64,000 nucleotides of DNA, taken from positions 1 through 64,000 of the forward strand of contig JAOPGA020000791.1 of the NCBI GenBank assembly GCA_026419775.2, read 5' to 3'. This stretch comes from Acrasis kona. Taxonomy: Eukaryota; Heterolobosea; Eutetramitea; Acrasida; Acrasidae. Made by a program: the position numbers and the translations under genes. Below are positions 21,672 through 32,871 of this stretch, in pieces. Numbering within the stretch: position 1 is the first letter of the stretch; each line of letters begins with the position of its first letter. Under the pieces are notes generated by a model, which saw only the letters and a program-made list of their open reading frames with translations, was not told where the DNA came from and did not search any database.

Positions 21672-23706
21672 ATGGATGACCTCAGCTACGACGAATATCT
21701 AACCAATTTAACAGCGGAGTTGGACAATGAGATTTCAAATACAATGTGCGCTACTTTTAAACTCTTTATTTTAACATGTCGACAGCAGTGACAGCGATGA
21801 GCTACAGCAATATCTCAAAGAGTTGGAGGAGCAAGATTTTAGTATAGTTGGACCAAAAAAAACGAACTTAAATTCAACTCTCAACGCAACTTTAAATCAA
21901 TCAGCTACCAGACCACTTTCTGCTCCAATCAAAAAGAGAAGAAACGAACAATCCCAACGCCCAAAGCAACTCGACGAACAGCAATTGGAATCAATAGATG
22001 AACTAATTAAAGGATTATATCTGACAAACAGAAACGAATTACCTCCAGAACCACCCGTTATTGAGAAACCTCCCGCTCACATCGTCAACTCTTTGAACAT
22101 TCCGAAAATTCGTTCCAGAAGCAGTTCGCCAATGTCCACACAACGTTCAACTCCTCAATCTACGTCTAGACGTCCCCCTTCCTCTACTCGAAGTCGGAGT
22201 GATTCGACTACCTCGGCATCTCAAGTTCGAATACGACTAACTGTTTGGGAAAGGATAAAGCAAGGTAGTTCTAGAAGAGCAGAAAGAATTAAAGAAATGA
22301 CCAGAAACAACCAACCTATACCTCCAGAGTACACTAATCCTGACGATATGACAAACATATTTCATGAATTTTTACAAACAGCCATCATCAATAATCCATC
22401 CAGGAAGAAAAGTCCGTATCTTAACATCTTCCAACTGGTTAAAATTTATATGAAAAAAAGAGAAAAAGACGATGAAAATAAAAGGATTAAGGACAGCCTA
22501 AAGTATACTGGTCTCATTCGTAATAGAGATCACTTGACCAGGGAGCAGCTCAAAGCTGTGCTGAGGAATGTTAGAGCTGATAAGTTGATTAAACAGGAAC
22601 ACAACAAACAGTCCAGACAACGGGCGATACAAGAAGAGCGCATGAAAATTAATAGGTTGATACAAAAAGATGAGGTGGTTGCTCAGAAGATGAGCAGGTT
22701 GCTGAGCAACATGCAGTGTTCGTTCTTATTCAGAACACAGCTGGGTGAGGTTGAGAGAAGTTTGGAAGAGAGCGAACACAAACGTAAAGTGCTGTTCGTT
22801 GATGACGAAAACAAACAACCAAAACCAATATCTGAACCTGTTCTTGTAGATGGGCTTCTAATTGATAACAACAGAAGGAGCTCTAAAAGTAGTGTTGGCA
22901 GCTATTACGAATATTCGCAAAGCGATCCCTTTCAACACCCGCTGCCCCATCTCATGAATTCTAATTTTCATGGCAAATTGGTTGACCCAATTAATGAAAT
23001 AATTACAATCAAACAAAACATCAAGAATCATAAACAAATCAGAAAGTGCCACGACAACGGCAGTAAGTATCACAGAGATAAAAAGACGCTACCAAGAATA
23101 CCTTTGAGCGACCAAATTCACATACAACCAGGCTCCCTAATACAATCAGAATCTCGAGATGTCGCGGAAGAATTTGAAGAGTACAAGCCACCTAAAACCG
23201 AAAACAGATTTATACTTTCCAGAACATTGACCCAAGCAAAATTAAAATTATTTGTGCCCTACACTCCATCAAAGATTAGAAGTAATAATGAAGAGATTGT
23301 AAGAAAGCACAACTCAAGTTGGAGCCGTGAAGCATTCACGAACATGTTGGATCCCCATGATGCCAAAGATTACAAGCCACAAACCATGGTTGTAAATTAC
23401 TTTCGTCGAAAGATGGAAGATAACATTAAAACGCTCAATGGAGAAAAACAACCAACTTCGCCGTATGCCGACGAAGTTAACGACCCTAATCGTGGAAATC
23501 ATTTAATTTTAGAGTTCCAAAAGATGGTAATGGGTCCGCCAACAGAAACCAAACAATCCAAAGCCGATAAAAAAAGTCCAAAAGCACCACGAACAAAGAG
23601 TGCCAATGCTGCTAATCCATTATTCACTCCCAGAACAAAACAAATAAGAAAAGCACCTCTAGATACTAACATGAGCAAAACAAAAAAGAAGGGCTTACCC
23701 GAATGA
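21672..23706 (+). CDS. Uncharacterised basic, largely disordered protein
   Basis: Exons 21672-21745 and 21786-23706 (40-nt intron) encode 664 aa. The N-terminus is acidic (MDDLSYDEYLTNL). It is followed by a Ser/Pro/Arg-rich linker, a predicted helical region with RIRLTVWERIKQG and FHEFLQTAI (about 160-260), a strongly charged helix (KRIKDSLKY...RQRAIQEERMKINRL), and a long low-complexity basic tail ending KKKGLPE. Regularly spaced PxxP and RS motifs and high pI would fit a cytoskeletal or nucleic-acid-binding role, but no known domain is visible. It is divergent from the coiled-coil gene on its left and convergent with glutaminase on its right. Confidence 0.75.
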
Positions 23707-23766
23707 AAACATTGACTTGCAGTGAGAGAAAGTTTTCTTTTGTACATTACAAATAAACAAATTTAT

Positions 23767-25201
23767 TTACTCAACCATTACATTATCCGCTGGCGTCGCG
23801 TCCGTCGTAGGATCCACTTTTGAAGAAACACCACCCACAAGATTATCAAAAATAGATAAACTGAACTGAGAAATCAACCTCTTGCAAAACTCAATGCCTC
23901 TCACAGAATTACCTCTCTTATCTACCTTTGGAGAATACAAGGCCAATCCCATCACGTTCGGAATAATGACCATGATATTACCGCTCACGCCACTCTTTGC
24001 AGGCAGACCAATCGTGAACGCCCATTGACCACTATAATCATACATGCCACAAGAATACAACAAGGATAAACAATTACGAACCGTGCTCGTCTGCAGCACG
24101 CGTTTATTAGTTAATGGACAAATGCCACCTTTTGCCAAAGTCGCCGCAATGACGCTCAAATCCTCCGTATTACAAGCGATACTACACGCTTGAAAATAAA
24201 AATCCAAAACTTCAGGAAGACGCTTTCCGTCCAAGCCCTTCACTTCAGCTCCCCTCATGTAATAAGCAAGAGCGGCGTTCCTATCGCCATGTTCCTTCTC
24301 GCTCAAGTAAGTTCTTTGATGGAAAGTGATTTTGGAATCGCCAGCCATGCTGGACACAAAATCAAACAAATTTCCAAAGCGATTGGATTGATTATCTTGT
24401 GGTTCCAATATAGAACAACAAATGATGCCGCCGGCTTAACAAGAAAGAAGAGATCAACAACAAGAAGAAGAAAAAATAAATTACTATTGATCATTGGATT
24501 GTGTGGTTTGTTTTCGGAATTTAATACAAAAGCATTATAAGTGCTTCCAGAGGGTTCCTTCCCTATGAATTCGTGTACTCTGTCGTAACCGACTTGTTCG
24601 CACGCTAGGCAATAAACAATCGGTAACATTGTTGATTGCAGGGTGAAATCGATTCGGGAATCGCCTGCAGAGAAGGCCTGGCCGTCCACGGTGCATAATG
24701 ACATTCCAAAGTATTCTGGATCGACCGTACCTAGCTCCGGTATGTAATTGGCTAGATTGCCTGGATTTTGTTTTTTTGTTTCCAGAAAGATTTTGTTGAG
24801 ATCGTCACAGAAGCCTGCGAAATTGGGAACTGATGGATCATGATGATGATGATGATGATGGATGATGAATACTTACTTGCTAGTTCTCCGCTTAATGCCT
24901 TTTGGACTAGATTCTTTTTGCCGGTCATTAATTTCGTGAAGCCCGTCATGTCTATTCTGCCGTTGCTCTCTACTTGGGCGATGATTCTTTCGATCCTGTG
25001 GTTGATTTGTAAACCGCAATCAGCGAGTGCTTGGCATAAATCTTCAATGTGGATGTAACCTTTGTGGTCCGTATCGTACTTGTTGAATTTTTGTTGAATT
25101 TCGCTGCGCTTTCTTGCTACGATGGACTCCAATAGGGTTTCCATGTTGTGGTTGTGATTGTTGTTGATCCTGCTGATGGACTTGCCGAATAGTCTTGACA
25201 T
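23767..25201 (-). CDS. GLS: Glutaminase (serine-dependent, GLS family) lacking the catalytic lysine
   Basis: Exons 25201-24877, 24829-24485 and 24434-23767 (introns 47 and 50 nt) give 445 aa. The N-terminal 110 residues form an EF-hand-like segment (KYDTDHKGYIHIEDL), as in animal GLS. The core keeps YIPEL, SLCTVDGQAFS, KPHNPMIN, SEKEHGDRNAA, DFYFQACSI, CGMYDYSG and LPAKSGVSG, matching the active-site Tyr, Asn, Glu and Val positions of human GLS. In the SxxK nucleophile motif (human QSCVK) the protein has QSTML. The serine remains but the lysine is leucine, so hydrolysis of glutamine to glutamate may be impaired. The upstream intron carries an ATG/ATC repeat. It is probably mitochondrial or cytosolic. 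Confidence 0.93.
24838..24868. repeat. (ATG)n microsatellite in a glutaminase intron
   Basis: About nine near-perfect TGA/ATG triplets occupy most of the 47-nt intron between the first two glutaminase exons. Copy-number change here would alter intron length. Confidence 0.8.
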
Positions 25202-25277
25202 GACGACAAGTCTTTTTCAAATGAAATCAACCCTTATTGATTGTAAAGAAAAAAATGTTTATTTGCAGCTACAAATT

Positions 25278-26180
25278 TTACTTTGACCTCTTGACTGTTG
25301 CTGATGACTGCTTGACCGCCGATACAGTTCTGTTGGCACCACAACTCAAACAATTCAAAGTATACAAACGAGTGTTGGGATCCCTCGTCAAGATGGTTTC
25401 CATGGAATTACATACTCTGCACAATACGTAATCAGAAATGTACTTTTTCAACACGCTCTCAATGTCCTTGTCTCTGTAAACACCACGAATGATCAATTGT
25501 TGACCAGCGGCTACGGAACCCGACGTTGATAATTCACTGAAAATGTAAGCAATGACATGTTCTTGCTGTCTATGCAAGTTACTACAAATTTCTTGAAAGT
25601 TGATGAAGATTGTTTTTCTTGGACCGTCCTTGACGACCTTTGGTGGTTTGACCCTGATCCTTGATCTCTTCACTCCCAGTCCTGGATTCTTGTTACGAAG
25701 CACATTGTACATGAGTTCTAATAATTCTTCATACTTGTAGTCGCGATCGCTGGCGTTCCATGAGGCAGGTCCAAAGTCGGCCTTCTTATCGTCGTCATTG
25801 TCAAACTCCACAACATCGTTTGCATCCTTTTTATCTTCCTTTTCTTCTTCGGTCCAGTAAGAGCCCTTTGATTGTTTCGCGGCATCTTCATCTTCTTCGT
25901 CGTTGGTCTTTGAGGCTCTCTTTGGTTTTTTTAATGATTCAATCAATTCACCAATATCCTCGTCGACATTGTCGTCGGTTGATTCTTCCTTTTTGACGCT
26001 CTTTTTCTTCTTTTTCTTTTTTGAGTTTGCGTCGAATAGTTGCGAGGCCTCCATTGCTATGGTGGATAATTCTTCCTCATTAACTTCTTCTTTTTCTTTT
26101 GATTTTTTGGATGATGTCTTTTTCCTTTTCTTTGTTAGCTCCATACCGAGCTCATTCTCGTCTACCTGTACGTCGGACAT
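25278..26180 (-). CDS. EIF2S2: Translation initiation factor eIF2 subunit beta
   Basis: A 300-aa protein starting at MSDVQVDE. The in-frame ATG 39 bases upstream is less likely, as the family begins with the acidic/lysine-rich head. Lysine blocks (KKRKKTSSKK, SKKKKKKKS) correspond to the K-boxes that bind eIF5 and eIF2B-epsilon. The conserved C-terminal half contains SRIRVKPPKVVKDGPRKT, FINFQEIC, HRQQEHVIAYIFSEL and a C4 zinc ribbon (CRVC...CLSC). It forms the ternary complex with eIF2-alpha, eIF2-gamma, GTP and initiator tRNA. No intron. Length is normal. Confidence 0.95.
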   Translation of the reverse strand: MSDVQVDENELGMELTKKRKKTSSKKSKEKEEVNEEELSTIAMEASQLFDANSKKKKKKKSVKKEESTDDNVDEDIGELIESLKKPKRASKTNDEEDEDAAKQSKGSYWTEEEKEDKKDANDVVEFDNDDDKKADFGPASWNASDRDYKYEELLELMYNVLRNKNPGLGVKRSRIRVKPPKVVKDGPRKTIFINFQEICSNLHRQQEHVIAYIFSELSTSGSVAAGQQLIIRGVYRDKDIESVLKKYISDYVLCRVCNSMETILTRDPNTRLYTLNCLSCGANRTVSAVKQSSATVKRSK

Positions 26181-26257
26181 GATTAGAATCTGCTGTGTTT
26201 GTGAAAAAGAACTTTTCAAGTCAACTGACCCTAAAACATAGACTGTGTTGAGGAACC

Positions 26258-26684
26258 ATGTCCATCTTCTCAGTTTCGGTAATACACCACGATGATGAAC
26301 ACGAAAAACTTAGTTCAGAATTAGAAGCATGTCAAAAAAATACAGGACTTCAATACAAATGGTCATTGGCTAGCGTTGGTGTTGCAGTGCCATTAGCAAT
26401 CTTTTTGAGTACGGTTTTAACATTGCGACTGAATAATTTAATGATGATTGATAGAGGGTAATGTGGCTGCTTTTCTATTACCGCTTTTGGCTGGATTTGG
26501 TGCAGATGCTTACGAACTACACAATGCATGCCTACCACAACTAAAAGCTTTGGATCTTTATAACCTGAAAAGAGTAAAACGTGATCTAAGAACGAGAATT
26601 GAACTTGCGAAAATACAAGAGCAAACGTGGCTAAGATACACAGAAAACCTTGAATTAAAGGACGAACAACCAAAGGAATTGTAG
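26258..26684 (+). CDS. Small two-helix membrane protein, unknown family
   Basis: Exons 26258-26408 and 26455-26684 (46-nt intron) give 126 aa; the junction converts AIFL...GNVAAFLLP into a continuous hydrophobic region. Two adjacent membrane helices are at about residues 36-50 and 53-66, separated by KGN. A charged helical C-terminus follows (LKRVKRDLRTRIELAK). The gene lies 77 bp from the divergent eIF2-beta start. Size and hairpin shape resemble small mitochondrial inner membrane or ER proteins, but I cannot name a family. Confidence 0.65.
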
Positions 26685-26758
26685 AGAAGTTGTGTTGACA
26701 TTAATAAAATTTTATTCGTCTTTTGTTGTAAACCATTCTGTAACAAAAAAGTTGAAAC

Positions 26759-27896
26759 ATGAAGTGTAACCAGTGCTGGAAGGCTATTGAAGGAGAATGT
26801 TTTGTGACAAAATGCTCTCATGTGTTCTGTAAGATGATCTAGTATTAGAGTGTTAGTTTTAATCAACATTCTAGGTAAGGACGATGCCGTGTCCCACTTC
26901 AATAAAGAGATGATCTGTCCTGCATGCGAAAAGCCTCTCACTTCACGTGAAATTAAGCACATTGAACTTGATGGCAATAATGAACAGAAATTAGTAAGTA
27001 TCATGACTGACTGTGAGTGATGACTGTCAAGATGTCACTATGTGGCTTACCTCCTGATGTTATATTTGAATCTGCACGTAACGCTGTTCAGTTCTGGGTG
27101 AATCAAAAGGATGTTGAGATCAAGTACCACAAGCACTCCTACAAGGAACTGTCAAACAGAGTAGACCAGATGCAAAAGTAAGTGTACAGCAGCATCCACT
27201 TGTAATGGTTAGTAACATGAATGAGCAATTGTCACAAGCTAACTTGATTACTTCTCAATTAAATAAAAAACTTCAAACATCTGAACATGAATGTGAAAAT
27301 TTGAAAAAAGATCTTTCTGAACTTCAAGAAAAGTATTCTGAGAAGGCAAGGTATGTTAACGGGTGATTCTCTTGTTTTCACATTCCAATCAGAGAAAAGG
27401 CAAAATTACAAGAACTCTACACTTCGCTCAAGAAAAAGTATGACCAGTCCTACAGAGATAATGTGAATGCAAGAATCACATCACCAAAGAGTGTTTTTGA
27501 GCCAAAGGACACAAGGCCTCCACCAAGCGCCACATTGTTCGCAAAAGACAGATCCATGAACAGGCAACAAAATAATGTATTCAATCAACAAATGTTCCAT
27601 CTCGGCATAAATGAAGGTAATCATAATAAAATAGGCAGCGCACGTAAGTTGTGTACATTTTCGCACATGTTTTGATTTTTCAAGATTCTTCTCCCATCAA
27701 AAGTCCATCGTTCTTAAATAATAGTCTCAACAGCAGCAATAACGTTTTGTTCGGTCCTCCATCACTATCAAATACTGTCAACAAGGTCAAGCCAAGACAA
27801 TTGATTCCTCCTCAATTACCTCCAAGATTAATGTATACTCCAGTGTTGAAGAGACCAATGTCCCCACGCATGATGATGAATAAATCACCTCGTTAA
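26759..27896 (+). CDS. CCNB1IP1: HEI10/CCNB1IP1-like meiotic RING E3 ligase
   Basis: Six exons (26759-26828, 26875-26993, 27032-27177, 27213-27350, 27393-27643, 27685-27896), with introns of 35-46 nt, join in frame to 311 aa. The N-terminal RING reads CNQC...CSHVFC...CPAC. It is followed by LPPDVIFESARNAVQFW, which matches the HEI10 signature (LRPEIVLDISSRALAFW), then a coiled coil (about 95-165), then a basic Ser/Pro-rich tail (KSPSFL, RPMSPRM). HEI10 proteins mark and promote meiotic crossovers as ubiquitin/SUMO ligases on the synaptonemal complex. This suggests the organism has, or recently had, meiosis. Exons are too short to be seen as single ORFs. Confidence 0.85.
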
Positions 27897-27952
27897 AATG
27901 TGAATAAAATTTTATCTTTTTTTGTACAATGCAAGTCTTCTCAATCTTTTCA

Positions 27953-28842
27953 TCACTTCTTCTTTCCTGAATAATTTACTGATAGGTTGGTTGAGTTGTT
28001 TCCTCTTGAATAGCCACCAGTGGAATTAGGCCCGCTTGTTGGACTTGCGGAGTTTGCTAAACCTTGCGTGACGTTTCTTTGAAGTTGTAACAAGAGCGAA
28101 GGACTCTTTAGTTTGACGAGCGAGTTCACATCCTGAAGTCTTGCTTGCATAATTGCCACTCGGCTCTTTAGACTGTTGTATCTGAAAGAAATTTGTTGAC
28201 GAATCACGTGCTCGGCGGACTCATCAAATTCTAAACTCAATAGCTCTACAAACTTATACTCCATGTTCTGAACGAAATTTAATTGTCCCTTTCCATCTCT
28301 TCCCATTACGAAGATTGACAAAAAACTAATTTTTGTTAATAACCACACAACGTATAATGCTCATACCTTTCTGGTTCTTTTAGACACGAGTTTAACATTT
28401 TTGCCAGCATTTTTGGATAGCTGTTGAAATCTACCATTAAGTTTTGTTGCTGTTGTAGAGCTGAATACTGGTCTCTGTTGCAAGAATGCGTAAAATGGAA
28501 GAATAAATCAGCCTCGCTCGACAACTCCACGCGACAGTCGTATAGCTGGGTATCATCCCCTAATACCAATACTTTTACTTTTACTGCCTCGAGAGCACCA
28601 ACGTCCTGTACGCTATTATTATTGCTATCGTTGGTTCTCATTTCTACTGGTATCTCCTTATCAAATACAATGCGATGACCTTCGCCTAAACTAGGGTCCA
28701 TTTCATCGATAGTCTTGAAGTCGAGGTTCGATAACAGATTGCTAGATGTGCTGCCAGTGGGAGATGGTGGCGGAATCATACCTGGAGAGGATAACATAGA
28801 ATTGTTCGCGCTCCTTGATGGTGACCTTCCTGGAGTATTCAT
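27953..28842 (-). CDS. SAS-6-like centriolar/ciliary protein (SAS6L type)
   Basis: Exons 28842-28367 and 28325-27953 (41-nt intron) give 282 aa. After a Ser/Pro-rich head, residues about 75-235 match the SAS-6 N-terminal globular fold: YDCRVELSSEADLFFHF, LMVDFNSYPKMLAKML, and, across the intron, LNFVQNMEYKFVELLSLEF. KSRVAIMQARLQDVNSLVK and PSLLLQLQ follow. The long coiled coil of true SAS-6 is absent, so it resembles the shorter SAS6L paralogues known from flagellates and apicomplexans. SAS-6 builds the ninefold cartwheel; SAS6L locates near basal bodies or apical structures. It implies a flagellated stage or ancestry. Confidence 0.75.
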
Positions 28843-28917
28843 GGTTTCTAGATTTTATAACTTTAATTTGTAACGTCTACAAACGTAAATGAGTAAGTTG
28901 AGTCAACCGAAGAAAAG

Positions 28918-29157
28918 ATGAATGCAGAACAACCTTTTGTGGTGGATCCGAAAGTCACCATGAGCACGAGCGAGTGCATTTTGGAACAAGATCTCTTACA
29001 ATCATGTATTTTGAAGCATAAGGGATTATACGGATGTGATGTGTTTATACAAAAATATAATGAATGTAGGAGCAAGGAGATTGACCGAGATCTAAAGTTA
29101 TTACAAATCAAAGAAGACGAAGAATTCAGTAGGAAGTATAAAAACATTGCGAAATGA
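28918..29157 (+). CDS. Small CX9C protein, probably of the mitochondrial intermembrane space
   Basis: A 79-aa single-exon protein. Four cysteines follow one another at exactly ten-residue steps (C-x9-C-x9-C-x9-C, about residues 20, 30, 40 and 50). This fits a CHCH helix-turn-helix stabilised by two disulfides introduced by Mia40 after import. A charged helix forms the C-terminus. Relatives include COX assembly factors such as the CMC and COX19 families, but I cannot choose one. The gene lies 75 bp from the divergent SAS-6-like start. Confidence 0.75.
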   Translation: MNAEQPFVVDPKVTMSTSECILEQDLLQSCILKHKGLYGCDVFIQKYNECRSKEIDRDLKLLQIKEDEEFSRKYKNIAK

Positions 29158-29343
29158 GAAGTTAATCACTCTTTTCATTGGGTTACACAACCAAGACGAC
29201 CATGCGAACAGTCTTTCTATGGTATCAATGGCAGTATGGGTAGTATGAATTGTATTTAATAAAACTGAGTTTTGTTGAGACGCGGTGATATCTTTCTTGA
29301 GTTGTTACAATATTGTTTTAAGTGATGATATCGAACTTTTAAA

Positions 29344-30220
29344 ATGGATCACGTTGACTCTTCATCGTTCTCTATGTCTGATTATGAAAGACAACAAGAA
29401 GAGATCGAGAGCGAAACAAAGAGTAGTCCCATTGTTGGTGATAAGCAATCCATTGAGTCCCTGAGACAAGCATATAATCCCGATAATGAGCAAGTTCAAA
29501 AGAAAATCAATGTAAGTCGACACAAATTACGATCTAGCAACGTTTCAGGAGCTTATTCAGAATTACTCGGTGTGGAGGACAGTAAGGGGTGATGGAAATT
29601 GTTTTATAAGAGCTTTTTTGTTTAGTGTTTGCGAGGAACTTGTTTTAAAAAAAGACACTACAAAACAAAAGCATTTCCAATCAGTTTTAAAAAACAGTCT
29701 TGAATCTCTTGTCAATCTTGGTTATCCAGAAATGCTTCTTGATGATTTCTATTCAGGTAAATTTTTATTAACTACAATCACTAACTTGAATTACATAGTT
29801 CTCGATGACTTGGTGACTGAAATCGGCGAAGGAAAAATCAAGAGCGTTGATGAACTTCAACAACGCTTTGTGGACCCAGATACGAAAGATGCAATCATTT
29901 GCTACATGCGTTTCTTGATTTCTGCCTACATGCAACTTAATGGAGATGAATACATTCCCTACGTTTTGGGAACCACAGATCATGTTACCATGGATTCATA
30001 CTGTAAGACTGAACTTGAGGGAATGTACAAAGAAGTCGACAACATTATTGTTTCTGCTACATGCGCTGCTTGTGGAGTTTCTCTACGGTTGGAATGTGTT
30101 GATGCACAAAACAGAGACTCAACCCAACAAGTTCAGACCATCACATTTCCAGATCAGTCAGAGCCGACAATCTTTATGCTTTACAGACCAGGACATTATG
30201 ACATTTTGTATAAAAGATAA
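29344..30220 (+). CDS. OTUB1: Otubain-type deubiquitinase (peptidase C65)
   Basis: Exons 29344-29511, 29549-29756 and 29799-30220 encode 265 aa. The first intron (37 nt) restores TVRGDGNCFIRAF, which holds the catalytic Asp and Cys. The catalytic His lies in RPGHYDILY at the C-terminus. The second proposed intron (29757-29798, 42 nt, GGTAAA...TACATAG) is a multiple of three without a stop, so it can be read through; I infer splicing because FYS-VLDDLV fits the family better. Otubains cleave Lys48-linked ubiquitin chains and bind E2 enzymes. The neighbouring E2/UFD1/UBX fusion gene works in the same pathway. Confidence 0.88.
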
Positions 30221-30384
30221 ACATTTTGGTTAAATGTATTTTATTTATTGTGTTTTTGATCTAAATAATAAAGCACCATGGAGGCATGATTGTTATGTAA
30301 CCTCTGGGGTGTTAAGTTGGGGGGAAGTGATGTTGCAGAGTTCCTTGATCTTTACAATTTCATTCGTAACCAACACAGATCATC

Positions 30385-32850
30385 ATGTCAGCTCAACAGT
30401 TTTCAAGAAAAGTCGCGCTCTTTGTTGGAGATAAGAATAACAACCAGAGCAATTTTAAAGTGAAATCTATATCAAATGATTCCATTATCATTACTGACGA
30501 AGATGATGACTTAGAGGTAAATACAGCCAATTTATTTCATCTAAGCCACTAGTTCACGATTAAAGTGATTGATCGTAACGGAAAATTCTCTGTTCATAGT
30601 GAATATGATTTGTTGCAGGGAAAATGGCTTGATGAAGTGAACCAGTTCTGTTCTTCTGGAAGAAAGGACATAACGGATGTTCTTGTCAAAGCGTCCACCT
30701 TGTATCTATATATAATCAACGATGACGCCTCCGATGAAGATGATACAAAAGAACCCATCTCCGAACAAGACACAAAAGTTGACCAAGAAGGGGATGAAGA
30801 TGAAATTCTTGAAGAGCCATTATCACCTTTAGAGGATCTTATAATGACAGAGGGTGAAGATGACCAGATGCATGAAACTGTCAAATCAACCTTTGTTCAT
30901 TTTGTAGAAACATTTTGTGTAAGTAAAACTTTCATTTTGATTTCACTCACAATTACAGCAAAGAAGAGATTTGGAAAGAAAACAATCAAGCAGTCCACTC
31001 CTGACAAGTATTCACTTCAAGTCACAAAATGTCAATTCCTGTGAGGTACTATTCAAGGTCAATCAAGATTCCTACTGCTTACATTATCCTCTCCAATATG
31101 AACCATTAAATGGAAAATCATTTGTATGTAAAAACCTTTTGTTTATTAACTGTTTTTTGTTTAGATCATTTCTTGTCAAGATGTTTCCAATGCAAACATC
31201 ACCAAGGCCATTAACCATGTCATCAACGAATCAACCAGCTTCAGCATGGACGTAATGATTCCGTTCATCATGGATCAATTGATTCAGTTCATCAACAGTC
31301 AAGAAGAAAAGCAAGTACAAACAATGTTATCATTAGAGCAAGCAAAGTCACTTTATGAACGAGTATGGATGAATGTAACAAACCTCTCACTGCCTGTCTT
31401 TGATTACACCTTCTACCAACATTTATCAAAAGAAATTACATCTTGTATTAAATCACTTTCAAATAAGAGGGATGGATATGAGTTGACTTTGACTCAATCA
31501 TCTCCATTCTTTTTTCAAGTTGAATTGTTTAATTTTCAATGTGCTTCTCTTTCTAATCAGTCCATTCATCTTGAATTCATGTTTAATTGTGATCCGAAGC
31601 AACCTCCTCAAGTAAGAGTGCTTTATCCTCGCTTAGAGTACTTGACTGGCAGTGTTTGTTTTGATGGTCAACTCCGTTCCAAACCTCTTCTGAAGGATAC
31701 CTACAATCAAAATGGTGGGCTTATTCAATTGATTAAAAAGATAAAACAAGAGTTGGAAAGCGATGGTGCCCGTGTATATCGCAGCATGACAATGTATGAT
31801 AAAGATTTACCGGACTACGTTTTGACATGCCGTGATGTTGAGACATCTGGTGTCACTTATGATTCACTTCTCAGAAAAAAGACATTATTAGCTTTTTCTT
31901 TTGATTATGCAAAAGATAATTTTTTAATGAATTTCAATTCTTTGGGTGATCGTATCATTCTCCCTCATTCTCTTGCAAATAAGTTACTAGAAAAAGACGA
32001 TTCCACTTCTCCTCTTTTGTTTGAGTTGAGATCATCTATTGACCCAAAACTTCAGAAATATTATTGTGGTGTTAGTGAGTTTAGTGCACCGGAGGGTAAT
32101 GTTATTGTTCCAGATTATATTCTCAAAGAAATGTTTTTACCTGAAGGCTCTGCATTGTTTATTAGATCTGTTTTACTACCGGTAGGCACTCGCATCAAAA
32201 TTCAACCCCACTCTAGTGACTTTTATAATAGAATAGTCAACCATGAAAAAGCTCTCACAACGTGTCTTGAAAAACATTCTTGTCTGAGTGTAGGTAGACC
32301 TATTCCCGTAACTGATGACAATGGAAGCATTCAAATGGTGCAAGTAGTTAGTGCGGAACCAAGCGGTAACGTCATGATAACAACAAGAAATGGTCTCCAG
32401 ATTGAAATTGACTTTGTACCGGCCCTTGACCTTATTGATGACTCTGAGAAGATTATTGCATTGAATGAAGCCAAACAATCAGAAAAGATTAATAAAATAG
32501 TACAAAATGTCTTGTTGCAGTATGAAACCAAGAAACAAGTTTTGCAATCTTTATTAGAGGACCAAGCAATGACTTCAAGTGACGACCAATATGAAATTAG
32601 ATTTACATTACCCGATGGTACGAGATCCAATGTAGTGCTTAGCAAGAACACTCAATGTAGTCTTTTGTATGATTATGTATTTGTGAATTGTCATCATGTT
32701 CTAAAAACCTATACAGATCCAAATCACATCTTGTTAAGAATGCGTCAACCAAACATGTTAATTCCTAACAGTAGATTTGAAACATTACAGTCATGTGGCC
32801 TATATTCCAAAGCAAATGTAATGGCAGTGGAAGTTGACAGATTCAAATAA
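30385..32850 (+). CDS. Fusion of UBE2Q-like E2, UFD1 and UBX domains
   Basis: Four exons (30385-30516, 30553-30918, 30959-31123, 31165-32850; introns 36-41 nt) give 782 aa. The head (1-165) ends acidic. Residues about 165-260 look RWD-like. A UBE2Q-like E2 fold lies at about 320-415 (PPQVRVLYP, GSVCFDGQL with a possible active Cys, ending ESDGARV). A UFD1 double-psi barrel follows at about 463-650 (GDRIILP, CGVSEFSAPEGNVIVPDYI, PVGTRIKIQP), and a C-terminal UBX domain at about 697-780 (EIRFTLPDGTRS, GLYSKANVMAVEV). UFD1 and UBX domains both dock on Cdc48/p97, so the protein may join ubiquitin handling to p97-driven extraction. I know of no standard protein with this order. Whether the E2 is active is unknown. 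Confidence 0.82.
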
Positions 32851-32871
32851 AAGTTAAATGTTTTTGATAAA

